Positions 25,860 to 37,586 of a stretch of 64,000 nt of DNA are shown here, one piece after another; position 1 is the first letter of the stretch; each line of letters starts with the position of its first letter. Source of the stretch: Acanthochromis polyacanthus. Taxonomy: Eukaryota; Chordata; Actinopteri; Pomacentridae. A model generated the notes under the pieces. That model was given only the letters and a program-made list of their open reading frames with translations, did not search any database and was not told where the DNA came from. The DNA is taken from the NCBI RefSeq assembly GCF_021347895.1, contig NC_067124.1, positions 23,240,521 through 23,304,520 of the forward strand, given 5' to 3'. Both the position numbers and the translations under genes were made by a program.

Positions 25860-28800
25860 ATGGCCTACCCAGGATACGGCGCACCCCAAGGTGGATTCCC
25901 AGGAATGGTAAGAAATCGTTTAAAATGTGATGAAATATCGGTTTAAACCGCGACATGTCCACCGACCACAGTCCCGGGATGGGCTCTCTGTACAAACAGT
26001 ACGGAAGTTGACGAGTTGCGAGGAATTAAGTGTTTATCTGCCAAACAGGCAATCATCAGCTAGACGTGGAAAATGATCTCAGAGAGCAGGTTAGCTGTAA
26101 CCTAAGTCTCACCTATATAGTGTTCATTTATTTTAATGCATATTGTGACTGTAGACTTTTTAAGATGAGACTCCGGGAAGTGGTGAAAGTCATACACATA
26201 CGTTTTGCTTGTGTCAAAGTTGCTTTACTACCGAGTAAAGTACTCCAAGTAGACGTCCAGCAGTAAATGCTACTCAACAGGTGCAGTCAAACGCCATGCA
26301 TCTGTTCATATACAGTCTTTCAGTTGAATACTATAGTAGTTTCAATAAAGGTTGTCAATTTGGTAGTTTTATCTGTATCAATGTGCCATATTTATAGGTT
26401 GATCATGGGGGTATTTGCACAATCTTAATCAGCAAAACGTAAAAAGTGCAATATTTTCCTTTGATTTGTAAGATATAGTTGTATAGAATAGATATATATG
26501 TGCAGTATGAAAGGATTTTAAAAACTACAACTGAAATGCATAGAGTTATGTTCTACCACTGAGCCCAGACGATGTTGGTCCTGTTGTGGTTTTATACTTT
26601 TACAATATTACTAGATATTTGACAATTAGTTAATGATAGTAAATGTACAAAACTGCAATTATGTTTACAGTTGTGTAAAAGTTTGACCCCTTTTTAAAAT
26701 ATTTGCATGTCCTTTGACTTGTGGCTCTTCCAGTCAGTTATCTTGGGCAATTTTTTAGCTTTGAGGTAATCAATAGTGTTTATGCAAGGTGTAGGAGTCT
26801 GTGAATTATGCTGAAATTACACAGTTTGGGGGTGAGGAAGGGTGGGTGAATTCCTTTAGACCCAAGAGCACACACACACATTAGTCATTTCAAGTCTTTT
26901 CAGTGATCAACAGGATGTGGAATGGCCAGCCAAATGGGTTTTGTGAATTCTGTAGCTTCATTTAAGTTCCCTTTGGAAATATTTGAACTGACCCTGAAGT
27001 CATGGTTGATTTTGTGTCCTGTGTCAAAGTATAGTGGATTTGGTATAGTCCTCATTTAGGTGTGTCATCAAGAATCAAGAATCTTTATTGTCATTGTGTT
27101 TCCACACAGCGAACTTTTGATTGGTGACTCTCAGCTATAGATAAAAGATAGAAAACAGTACATCATATACAAAAAATGAAATTGAAAAAATCCTCAAAAA
27201 TATAAATATGTAAACATAATGAGTGCACATAAGCAGTAGGGTGAGCGGTAAAGTGCAGCCCAGTGCAAGACTCAGTTCTTTATTGCACATAGTGAGTCTG
27301 TTTTGTGTGCAAGGAGGAAATGAACTGGACAGCTCAGGGATAAAAACTGTTTTTCAATCTGGAAGTTAGAGTCTTTATGTTTCTGTTCCATTTGCTCAAG
27401 GGAAGTGGAACACACAGTCCATTTCGCGGGTGGATGGGGTCGACAGCGATACGTCGGGCCTTCCTCTGGACCCGACCCCCCATATTGAGTCCATCGTTAC
27501 AACTTCTTTACAACTGAAGTGATAAGATAATCATTTGCTTGAAGTGCAGAAGTAGAATAATTACTACAGTTGCTTAAATGTTTGACATTTGGGTCTTCTG
27601 TTTTCCTGGATGTGAGAAATAGTTTTTGTTGCTTTTTAATCATGTGTGACATTTTGGGATTTTTAGACTAAATAATGTAAATATAAGTAATTTTTTGACA
27701 TTAGGACCTTACAAATGATCACAGGCACATTTTTTTTTACTAATATACAACATTTTATGAAAAGTATGATAATCCATTGATGTAGAAATTACCTGCAGAT
27801 TAACCAATGAAAACTTAGTTGCAGCCCCAGTTGTTTTTATGGATGTTGTTTTAAGTGATGCTTCATTGGTGTTCACATTTATGCATTTGCACGCTTACAG
27901 TATTTTTTTTACAGCAGGCCATCAGACTTACAATCTTCTTTTTCTCACCCTCTCAGCAACATCCTCAACAAGATCCCCTCTATGGATATTTTGCAGCAGT
28001 TGCTGGACAGGTAAGACTCATTCATTAAAGCAACAGCTGATTGCATCAGTACTTTTGGACCTAATCTACAGCAAGCCTGAATTTGTGAACCGCAATGCCA
28101 GGCAACATTGCAGCACTGATGCTTCTCTAAGCCTTTGTGCAATAGCTCAACGTTATCTGACTTTATATTGTGTTTCACTTCCTTCTGTTTTCTTGGGCAG
28201 GATGGACAGATTTCAGCAGATGAGCTCCAGCAGTGCCTCACACAGTCTGGCATGTCTGGCTCATACAAACGTAAGACGGTTTTTAGAAAATATGCACTAA
28301 AAACATAGATACACTGATGTTAATGCACATTCTCTGATGTTTTATTTAATGTGTAATCTCTGCTTTATAAATTAAACTACCTTTCATGTGTAGAAGTTAA
28401 AGTGTGAACAGACTTATTCTGTGCCTTCATAGCTGTCCTGTCCCTCAGCTATTGGCTTAAAACTGTTAAGGAATTCACTTTTATAACATAGCAAGCAGAA
28501 TTATATAGTTCTTCAGCTACATTAGTGTTTTGACGTTATTTTTTATAATGTAGCTATCAACAAATGGTGGCCTCATTCTTTTGGACAGTGCAACATTTTC
28601 TCCACCACTACGTGTTTGATGTTTTGCCCATGTGCATAAACCAATGAAAATGTTTACAGTCTGTGTTTCTTTTCACAGCCTTCAGCCACGAGGCGTGCAG
28701 ACTGATGATCAACATGTTGGATGTATCCTTCACCCCTCTGCTAGTCATCCATTAGAGGCGTTTGATGAAGTTACATTAGGGAAATTGTTGATGAGCTGAT

Positions 28801-31180
28801 TTCTAAGATGTCAGTTTTGTAAGTCCCTGTTGTCGAATTGAACAGCTGTTTAAGCTGTAAAGGGAGTATAGAAAGACATAACTGAAGACGTATGGAGCCA
28901 CTTAAGTATGCTGTGGTATTGTTGCAGAGAGGTCCTTTCAAAATGGTAAACTGAGAGGTATGAGAGTAGCCCTTGACTGACACTGCTGTCTCAGAGGGAC
29001 ATGACCGGCACCATGGGCTTTCATGAGTTCAAGGAGTTAAGCCAGGTTCTGAACGGCTGGAAGGCGACCTTTGCGTCTTACGACCGGGACCGCAGTGGCT
29101 CAGTAGAGGGCCATGAGATGCAGCAGGCCATCAGCACCATGGGTATGAGCCACTTTGGGAGTAGCCGTGTGCCCATTTGAATATTGCGACAGACTTTGCT
29201 TTTCGGAATCATTTCTTTTATTCGTATTCGTTTCAAGGAGGTACAGTTTGTTTCTATTCAGTTTTAGTGCCATGGGATACCAAAATGACTGTTGTTTAGA
29301 CCAGTGGTTCTCAACCCTGTTCCTCAGGACCCCATGTCCTGCATGTTTTAGATGCTTCCCTGCTCCAACACACCTGACTCCAATGATCAGCTCGTTATCA
29401 GGCTTCTGCAGAGGCTTGATGACGAGCTGATCATTTGAATCAGGTGTGTTGGAGCAGGGAAGCATCTAAAACATGCAGGACATGGGGTCCTGAGGAACAG
29501 GGTTGAGAACCACTGGTTTAGACTGACAGTTGCTGTTAGGCATTTACTTTATTTGTAGCTTTACTTTATGTATTTACCTGTAGTTTCTCCTAAATGTCTC
29601 CAATGTAATGCAAAACAGACTTTATTTAAAGAAACTAACTGGTTAACAAGTAAATAAAAATAGTGAAATTGTTGACATATGTGGAACTGTATTGGAATAA
29701 TGAAATTCATTAGTTTTCTGAGGCTGAGAGCCTCTCTGAAGCTGTTTTCAGTATAAAGTATACATTTTCTCCATTTAACAATGTACATTTTTCTGCAGGT
29801 TTCAATCTGAGCCCTCAGGCTATGAACTGCATCATGAAGCGCTACAGCGTGAATGGCAGAATCCAGTTTGATGAATTTGTGAGCTGTTGTGTGAGACTGC
29901 GGGCCCTGACTGGTGAGTGGATGAATCAGCTGATTCACTTTGTTTAACCAGTTTCCCTTTTCTTGATCGGTCACCTGTAGTTGTGCTTATCCGCTAGCTG
30001 TATAAGTTTTTGACAGAAGAGCTTTCCTGTACTTCTAGATTATCGTTTGGATCGCACATTTGTTTAAGGTTTAAACAAAGGATTCAGAAAACCACTTAAG
30101 ATTATGGGTGTTAAATGAGTCACGTGTACCACATGACTAACAGATGAGCCCTACAGCCCCACACTGTCATCACAAAGGCAGAGATAATCAATTGATTGCT
30201 CAAACACTGCTATGAAATTGTATAGAAAACGTTATCTAGTAGACTGTTTTTAAATGTGTGTGTGTTTTTCAGATCAGTTCCGAAGGAGGGACACGAGCCA
30301 CTCTGGCAATGCTACATTTCAGTATGATGACGTAAGTTTCCACAACTGAGTGGTTACTTTTTTCATTTTCAAGTACACGTACATAACACACCCCTGTGCT
30401 CAGCACAAGGTCATTTTATTTGTGGGTACATCTATAAGAAATGACCGCATTCTATGTTGCCGTGATTTCTGATCGTCAATAACTAATAAACAAATGCTGC
30501 GTTTCTAAAAAAAAAATGCTGCATTTCTGACAATGCCATATGCGCCAATGAACAGCTTTGGCGGAGTACTGCGCTCTCTGAGTGCTTTTCTAGTTTATTT
30601 TTTGACCTTGGAGATCTGTAGCCTGCATCTACACTTATTTAATCTGGATGGTGTTTCTCTTTCTCTTGTGATTTATATGTTCAACCACAAAGAGCAGATG
30701 TGCCGCTAGAATAAACCATGCACCGTATCGACTGACGAAGTGTCACTACTTCTTCCCACTAAAATCTGGCTCTTTTGCTGCTAAATCTTCTTACTGTGTT
30801 CACCAGCTAGTCTCAAGCTGTATCTGTGTGATGCTTGGTGTATAATAAGTTGCATACAGTGGGATTTAGGCGCTTTTGTGCTTAAAAGAACTGCCCGTCA
30901 CATGGGGAACAGCATGAAATATAACAGTGGCCTGGAAATCTGAATCAATGAGCTGAAATCCACCATAAACCTTTGAACCTCACCTTAGCCAGTACAGACT
31001 TAAACTGTGCAACAGTGTTGTGTGTTCTCATTTTGGTGTATTCTTCCTGATGATAAATGGTGCAATAAAGTTATCAGAGCCAAGACAAGACTGTAGATGA
31101 CTGATGATTCAGAGTTGTACATTAACCATTATCATATTATCTGTCTTCCTCAGTTTATCCAGGTCACCATGAGCATATGA
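25860..31180 (+). CDS. sri: sorcin (penta-EF-hand calcium-binding protein)
   Basis: Sorcin is a cytosolic Ca2+ sensor that moves to membranes and modulates ryanodine receptors and other Ca2+ handlers. Eight exons: 25860-25907, 27957-28010, 28201-28270, 28679-28722, 28995-29142, 29799-29912, 30273-30331, 31154-31180. They total 564 nt, or 187 aa (human 198), all in phase. The N-terminus is a short Gly/Pro-rich segment ([15 protein letters not shown]). The core [18 protein letters not shown] is nearly that of human sorcin. EF-hand loops lie at about residues 32-43, 72-83 ([12 protein letters not shown]) and 102-113 ([12 protein letters not shown]). EF4-5 follow and the protein ends [11 protein letters not shown]. 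Grancalcin is the closest alternative, but it lacks the QDPLYGYF segment and has a longer N-terminus. Intron 4 looks U12-type. Introns hold a LINE remnant and a hAT MITE. Confidence 0.92.
27065..27490 (-). repeat. LINE 3'-end remnant in sri intron 1
   Basis: The segment begins AGAATCAAGAATCTTTATTGTCATTG, the reverse of a LINE 3' tail found widely in fish genomes. It continues through a decayed region that on the minus strand includes GGGTCGGGTCCAGAGGAAGG. No intact frame is present and the right border is approximate. Confidence 0.5.
28723..28994 (+). other. U12-type (minor spliceosome) intron of sri
   Basis: The 5' splice site is GTATCCTT, an exact match to the U12-class consensus and unlike every other donor in the window. 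Near the 3' end the stretch CCCTTGACT (28970-28978) matches the U12 branch-site consensus (TCCTTAACT-like). The putative branch A at 28976 is 18 nt from the acceptor, and no long polypyrimidine tract separates them. The intron is 272 bp and in phase 0. Confidence 0.85.
29302..29515. mobile_element. palindromic hAT MITE
   Basis: A 214-bp near-perfect inverted repeat with termini CAGTGGTTCTCAACC and its complement. It is flanked by a perfect 8-bp duplication gtttagac (29294-29301, 29516-29523). The two arms differ only around a short central loop. It lies in sri intron 5 and would form a long hairpin in the pre-mRNA. Confidence 0.93.
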
Positions 31181-33064
31181 AGAGGACACGACTAAACAGA
31201 AGGGAACAACAGACCTTTTAACTCTCACTCACAGTGTATACTCTCTGTTTACTTTTAATTTTAAGTCAAACTGTCACATTCCATTTTACCAGGAGCTTTT
31301 TTTTTTAAGTAATGCATGTTTTACCAAACCAGCAAGAATATAGTAACCTCAAGCTGTACCAATGTCAAACACTCGAGTGCCTGAAAACTGGAGCGCGTTA
31401 TTAGCATGCTTACATCTGTAGCCCTTTATCATGCAAGTAGCCATGTTAGCTGGTAGTGTTAACCACTATAGGAGTATAAACAACCACTATATTGACAATG
31501 ACATAGGAGCACCACTGGACTTGTATGACAACTAATAAACAACTGCTATATTGACAATGAGTTGTTTTTTTTCCATTTTCTTTTTAGATCTCACAAAACA
31601 TTAACTAATGATTAAGATACGGACTAAAAAATTACGTTTAGAAAAAAGTCTGTGATGCTTGATATGGTGTGTTTTAGACGTGGATCAGAAAACCGTGAAC
31701 TTCTTATTTAGGTTTTTTATTAACTGATTGGTAGTTAGGATTGTTTGGAGAACATACACAGTAGTTCATGTCAGGTTACCAGCTGATCTAAACTTTTATA
31801 GCAACCATAGTTCCACTTTATGGTAAGTAACAGTTTTACTCAGGGTGATTTAAGCTAACGAACAAAGAGCTGAAAACTGTAAGGCAGATGGACTTTATCC
31901 TTTGATTACAGGTCACGTCAGTCTGCGGGGATCTGGAATATGTTGATATGACTTAAAGCAGGTTTCCATATTATTACAATCAATAAATGTTGTCAGTGAA
32001 TCCAGAAATACAATTATGACGATTAGTACAAATACTACAACTTTGAAAAAGTGGAAAGGGGTGATTTTTACTTATAATTGTACACTTGTGTGAAGTCAGT
32101 GGTGGTTTTACGCCTCTCTTCTTTGGGGGATGAATTGTTTTTGACATTGTTATATATACGTGCAAAATGGATACCTGCATGTCACCCATTCTGACTGGAC
32201 TGCTACCCAGTCCTGTGCTACAGTCAAACCTCTGCACCCAGTTTCGATGTGCTCCTTTTCTGTCGGTCAGGGCACACATTTTAGAATTCCCACTCTCAGA
32301 TTTCAATTTCAAAATGGCTCATTTGTTATTCAAATTTTAACTGAGGGTACAATGGATGCTGTTGTGCCCCAGTAGAACTGGGCCTGTGTTCTGTGAGTTT
32401 TAAGTCTGGGACAGTTTGCAAGGCATTCCATCAGGGAGTTCTCTGAATTTGGCTTTATTCATCCTTTCCTCATGTCTCCCTTGTCTCCCTGCACCTGCTA
32501 CTGAGAAGTACCCTCATGGCATGATGCTGCCACCACCATGCTGCAGTTTATGTGTCGTATTGACTGAATGCCAAATGTTAACCAGACTTAGTGTGTGGAG
32601 GTCTTTCCAAAGAATTACACCTTTGTCTCATTAGACCACAGAATATTTGTTGGCAGGCCCTTGTCCTGACATGAAATGTAAAATTTTTGTGGTTGTATGC
32701 AAAGCTCATTCACAAATCACAAATTTGCCTCAAGGAGCTTCACAACTTTGCTTTGTTGAGCTCTCTTTTTGTGGATTAGAATTTAAGTTGAGAGTGTGGA
32801 CTGAAATAAGCGAACATGTATCATCTTGCTTTGACAAGTTTGCTGCAAGTAAATGATTTACACATTAAAAATAATCCAAAACATCACCTACTCACAGCAG
32901 ACAAATGGACCCTAGGTATTTTATCATTACTTTTTTCCTACTACTTTAATTCTAATATGATACTCTATTAGTTTAGTGTATTTGTTCCCCATTTGTATGA
33001 GCACTGTAGCTGGTGTACAAGGCTCAATGTTCAGTATATTTTGAGGCACAGAAGCATACATACC
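31181..33064. other. intergenic region after sri
   Basis: It contains the sri 3' UTR (candidate AATAAA at 31535 and 31982) and AT-rich sequence. At about 32440-32870 there is a decayed dispersed repeat with CATGATGCTGCCACCACCATGCTGC and CACCTTTGTCTCATTAGACCACAGA, which resembles a common Tc1-derived fish repeat. No coding gene is seen. Confidence 0.5.
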
Positions 33065-33325
33065 TATAATAGACAATTAAAAATATTCTTGCTCGCTGTT
33101 GGTATTTCTTTCTTTCCAAAGAAGATATTATGTGTGTTTTTGACAACATTCAGCGCACATTTTATCTTTTCTCTTGCAAACACCATGCAAAGCTTCCAGC
33201 CTACAGTTCTACAGTTTCATTAAGTAAGCACTTTTATCCAAAGCGACATACATCTGAGAGTAGATGCAACCTAAGCAAAGATCCAGCCAGGAGAAATCAG
33301 GGTGGATAAGAGCCATAAAGCTAAC

Positions 33326-33410
33326 CATTGTCGCCAGGATTCGAACCTGCGCAGGGAGACCCCAATGGATTTCTAGTCCATCGCCTTAACCACCTTATTT
33401 ACACGACAAC
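33326..33410 (-). pseudogene. tRNA-Ser(AGA)-like sequence, D arm degraded
   Basis: Read on the minus strand it has acceptor halves GTTGTCG and CGACAAT and an anticodon arm GATGGACTAGAAATCCATT (anticodon AGA). It also has the long variable arm of serine tRNAs and an intact B box GGTTCGAATCC. The A-box region reads TAAATAAGGTGG instead of TGGCCGAGTGG, so transcription and folding are probably lost. It is the uninterrupted counterpart of the split copy near 49 and 52 kb. Confidence 0.75.
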
Positions 33411-33503
33411 CTGATGACGTGTAAGTAAAACGGGTGCAAGATCATAAAGTTTTGTTGAATATTAACAAAACTCAAATGGATTGCGACTACTGCTAATATA
33501 GCA

Positions 33504-33742
33504 CAGGGTTTCTGCAGGGCATTAAAAAGAAAAGAAAGGGAAAACATGGATTTCAGAGACTGACTACAGTCTGTGGGTGGTCAGTGGTTTCCGGATTCAG
33601 AAATAATGTAGGGACAATTTTCATATAAAAATCATCTTTTACAAAAAAAACAAACATGTAATTTGTTGAGTTCGCGGTCGTGGCATTAAAAATGCCATTA
33701 AATAGCACTAAATTTGACTGGCTGATTTCTGCAGAAACCCTG
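33504..33742 (+). mobile_element. non-autonomous DNA transposon, hAT-like (short form)
   Basis: Bounded by inverted termini CAGGGTTTCTGCAG and CTGCAGAAACCCTG. The same element in copy 2 (52407-53099) is about 450 bp longer, so this one has an internal deletion. The flanking duplication is not clear. Confidence 0.7.
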
Positions 33743-33969
33743 TGGCACTGTGCATATTTACATTAAATGCAGTAACTACAGCATGTACCATCCTGGTTCC
33801 TGCTTATGAGCTTACTGTTGTTCCCATAGTTTGTAATGATAGCAGAACATAAGTATCACTGTTTAAAGGAAGGACATTAAACATCTGTCTGTCATGTGCC
33901 TTCTGCAGTGACAAGATGTCTAATTTGCCATATACCTGCTGTGAAAATTATTTTCCATAATGCATATAG

Positions 33970-34346
33970 GGGGCTGCACAGTGACATAGTGGTTAGCACT
34001 TTCGCCTTGCAGCAAGAAGATCCCAGTTAAAATCCCGGGGTGGGCCTGGGATCTTTCTGCATGGAGTTTGCACGTTCTCCCTGTACATGCATTAGTTTTC
34101 TCCGGGCACTCCGGCTTCCTCCCACAGTCCAAAAATATGCTGAGGTTAATTGGTTACTCTAAATTGCCCGTAGGTGTGAATGTGAGTGTTATTGTTTGTC
34201 TGTATATGTAGCCCTGTGACAGACTGGTGACCTGTCCAGGGTGTCCCCTGCCTTCGCCCGAATCAGCTGGGATAGGCTCCAGCACCCCCAGCGACCCTAG
34301 TGAGGATAAAGCGGTAGAATGGATGGATGGATGGATGGATGGATGG
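33970..34346 (+). mobile_element. tRNA-derived SINE with (ATGG)n tail
   Basis: The head contains A-box-like TAGTGGTTAGC and a degenerate B box, followed by the conserved body (CTGCATGGAGTTTGCACGTTCTCC). It ends in ATGG repeats. It is flanked by a 13-bp duplication with one mismatch (33957-33969, 34347-34359). Copy 2 lacks it at the matching point, near 53325, which is an empty site. Confidence 0.85.
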
Positions 34347-34514
34347 ATAATGCATGTAGGCTGCAATGTGTTGTTTTGCCTTGTTACAATCTCAGTTTAT
34401 TGACACCATGAGGCAGGTTAACCTTTGTGTCTTTATGCACTGATATACAGTATCTTTTTATACCCTGATGTTTTTATGATAGAATGGAAACTGAAACAAA
34501 AGAAAGAACATAAC

Positions 34515-35564
34515 AAGGCAGGTGAACTCCCACAAAGACAGCTGGTCTGGCTGCATTCTTAATCGGTGTTGCACAGAGGAGCTGGGCAGTATTCTGTTTT
34601 ATGTGACGCAGTTTGCATCAACAAAAAAGGTACTGTAAACTGTTTTGTACTTGAGTCCTAGATGTCACTAAAATGTATTAGAGATGTATAAGCAGAGACA
34701 GAGAAATTGTGTGTTACTGTTAAACATTCAGTGAAGACTTTACAGTTTGTTGTTTCATGTAGAAGTTGTGCTTTTTTTTGTTACATCATTCTTCCTAGTG
34801 GCAGTCATGAAAATATCAGTGTAACATTTAAATGACATGTAGATCTATCAAGGCACTGTAGGACTTTCTGTTGAATGAACTAAGTGAATCTTTTGATTTT
34901 AATCAGTGTGAGAGGATCTGTGTAAGTTCATTAGAGATTATGTAGTAAATGAGCCTCATACTATACGTGTAGTGTTTGTAACAGGTTGGACTGGTTACAT
35001 CTGATCAAAGTGCTCTATGTTTCTTTAATTGCCTCCAGGAGGCAAATCAAGTTCTTTGAATTGAATTAAACTGAACTTAGGTTAAAATGTCTGACTGGAT
35101 AAAGAATATTTAGCTCCATTTTCTGTAAGTCTTTTTTCTTCAGATAAAACATCTCTGTGACTTGATTTGGGTGTGACAGCAGAATCAGGAGATCATGTTG
35201 AGGGAACAGTATAAATTTATGAGCTCACTTTGTCCATTCTGTCTTTATAGCACAAATTGGTTACATATAAAGTTTTAACTGTGTTGAGCTTCAGTTGGTG
35301 TCATTTTTCTTACCAAAGACAACAGTAAGTTTGATTTGCTGTACTTTTATATTCTGCATTTTGATAATGGTTGTAGTCTGATTATCATCAATCAGGGTGT
35401 AATTTCCATTCAGGACAGTGACAAAATATGCAGGAACTTTGGTTATAAATTAATATCCCATCTGAGACACACTACAAGCTGTGGTTTAAGTATATTTAGG
35501 TTAGACCAAGGTGCTTTGAGAGCAAAATAAAGTCAACTTAATTATCCACTGGACATTTTGATCC
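34515..35564 (+). other. upstream block of NLR copy 1
   Basis: Non-coding sequence kept between both units (matching about 54115-55140). A short stretch at 34524-34629 ends in AAAAAAG/GTACTG and might be a 5' untranslated exon of the NLR gene, since copy 2 keeps both the sequence and the donor (54125-54232). There is no open frame of note. Confidence 0.35.
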
Positions 35565-35568
35565 TTAA

Positions 35569-35743
35569 CCCCTTGACGCCTATTATTGTGAATTCACAAC
35601 ATACCACTTTCATTCAGACTGCAGCAGAGATAGCATATCCATTCCCCCAATGCCAGTTTCTGCACTTTCAATTGGTACCTCAGAACCTTTTGCAAGCACT
35701 GGTTTTTCGTAGGACCAGTTGGAGTGGGAAATAATTATTATAT

Positions 35744-35782
<39 letters not shown>

Positions 35783-35880
35783 CCTGTTCTATTTGTAATA
35801 GATAAATCAACAATCTCCACTTATTTTAGCATCAACTGGAAAGCAAAAACACACAAAAAATGAATTCAAGTGTCAAGGGG
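35569..35880. mobile_element. piggyBac-like MITE
   Basis: A 312-bp insertion, absent from copy 2. It begins CCCCTTGAC directly after TTAA (35565-35568) and ends GTCAAGGGG directly before TTAG. It contains a (TTA)n microsatellite at about 35750-35780. A TTAA target and CCC/GGG ends suggest the piggyBac superfamily. Confidence 0.65.
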
Positions 35881-36138
35881 TTAGGTTTTAAAATATGCTA
35901 TTCAAATTTTGTGAAGCAGCAGCAGTTTGTGACAAAGAGGAATATAGATATATCAAGTTGTTGACAATTCTTGTTAGTTGAATCAGTTCATTGAAGTTTT
36001 CGGTCTTCACTAAAATAACTAGAAACAAGTGGTATTTTTTAAAATAAGAAATGACTTTTGATCATTTAAGCTGATAGACAGTAATTTGCATCAGCCAGAA
36101 AAAACTGACTGACAAAGACCAGGTAGTTGTTGATGTGG

Positions 36139-37343
36139 ACAGTTTTATTTATTTAACCTTTATTTTATCAGGTAAGTTAGTTGAGAACTAGTTCTCATTT
36201 TTGATCACGACCCGGTCAAGAGGCAACATACAACAAGATGAACAACAGGTTACTTAAACAGCAAATCAGACAGTATTACAAAACAAAATACACAAAGACT
36301 TTTAAAACTAGAAAGGCTAAAAACAGGTGCAGTGGCCCTGAAGCGTTTCGCTAGCTGATTTTTTTCAATGATAAGAGTGATATGTATGAGGAGAGTTTTA
36401 GGGACTTTTGCAGAGAGTTCCAGTCGTTAGCAGCAGAAACTGAAATGAGGATCGACCGAGAGCGGTACGAACTTTGGGGATGAGAAGGTGAATGAAACTG
36501 CCGGAATGAAAAGTACAGATGGAGCTATGAATGGCAAGTAATGAGCGTAGATATGATGGTGTTTTACCAAGGAGGGTTTTGTAGATGAAGAGAAACCAGT
36601 GTAATTGTCTACAGGAGTGAAGAGAAGGCCAGTTCACCAGTTTGTACAAGCTGCAGTGGTGGGTGTTGTAAGGAGCTCCGGTAGCAAAGCGGATTTCAGA
36701 GTGGTAGATGGTATCTAATTTATGGTGGACGGTTTTTGAAGCAGATCTATACAACACGTCAACATAATCAAATATTGAAAGGACCGACATTTTAACAAGG
36801 AGGGACTTGGCAGAATGCTTGAATGAAGATTTATTGCGGTAGAGAAAGCTGATTCTGGACTTTACTTTGGACATGAGAGCACTGATATGTTTTTCAAATG
36901 AAAGTGAGCAATCTAGCCAAATCCCCAGATATTTATAGCAGGACACGAATTGAATTTAAGTGCTGTTCAGTGAAAGAAGTTTGATCGGGTTTTTGAAATG
37001 TGGAAGGTTTCTTTTAAAGACCATACATTTGGTTTTGCTTGTGTTTATTGACAGAAGATCAAAAAAGGCATGTTGAATGTTATTAAAGGTAATCTGTATT
37101 GTAGACAGTGTGGAGGGAGGAACTAGATGTATAGATAATGGTGTCATTGGCGTACAGGTGGATGTGGGAATTGGTGACGGCATGGGTTAAAGAGTGTTGG
37201 GCCAAGTATTCAACCCTGCAGAACTCTTTTGTGAATTGGTAAAGGGTCTGAGAGAAGACCCTTCACCCTCACTGACTGCATGCACCCAGAACAATAGCTT
37301 CTAAATCAGTTTACACAATTCTTGGAAAAACCAATGCTTCGTG
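36139..37343 (-). mobile_element. 5'-truncated LINE fragment with RT remnant
   Basis: Private to copy 1. On the minus strand, 37183-36956 and 36946-36398 (different frames) encode the C-terminal part of a non-LTR reverse transcriptase: KTKCMVFKRN, then YKYLGIWLDCSLSFEKHI, then RFATGAPYNTHHCSLY. These belong to the jockey/L2-like group. The end near 36139 is a 3' UTR. A frameshift at about 36955 and the missing catalytic part make it dead. The right border is approximate. Confidence 0.8.
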
Positions 37344-37586
37344 AATCTTGTTAAAGTACAGCATTGGGTTGGATCAACCAACTTCAGTCATATTTACACA
37401 AGATTATGAATAAAAGACTCCCCCAAGACTGTAGAATCCAACCTGACTCTTAGTACCTTCACTTGATTTCTGAGATCCTGCTCAAAATCTTTGATCTAGA
37501 AATCAGTTGTTTTTTGGTTTTTTTTGCTGTGAATTGAGCCTTTCTAACACAGTTTGGTTTATCTGTGTAAAGGTGTATCTTCTATC

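Noticed and set aside
27839..28300. Long plus-strand open frame across sri exons 2-3
   Set aside because: It runs through splice sites in a frame different from the sorcin reading; chance.
29561..29974. Minus-strand frame of 137 codons
   Set aside because: Antisense to sri exon 6 and its intron; no recognisable domain.
25860..31180. Assigning the penta-EF-hand gene to pef1 or grancalcin
   Set aside because: The MAYPGYG start is shared by several family members, but [18 protein letters not shown] and the short N-terminus match sorcin; pef1 has a long repeat-rich N-terminus.
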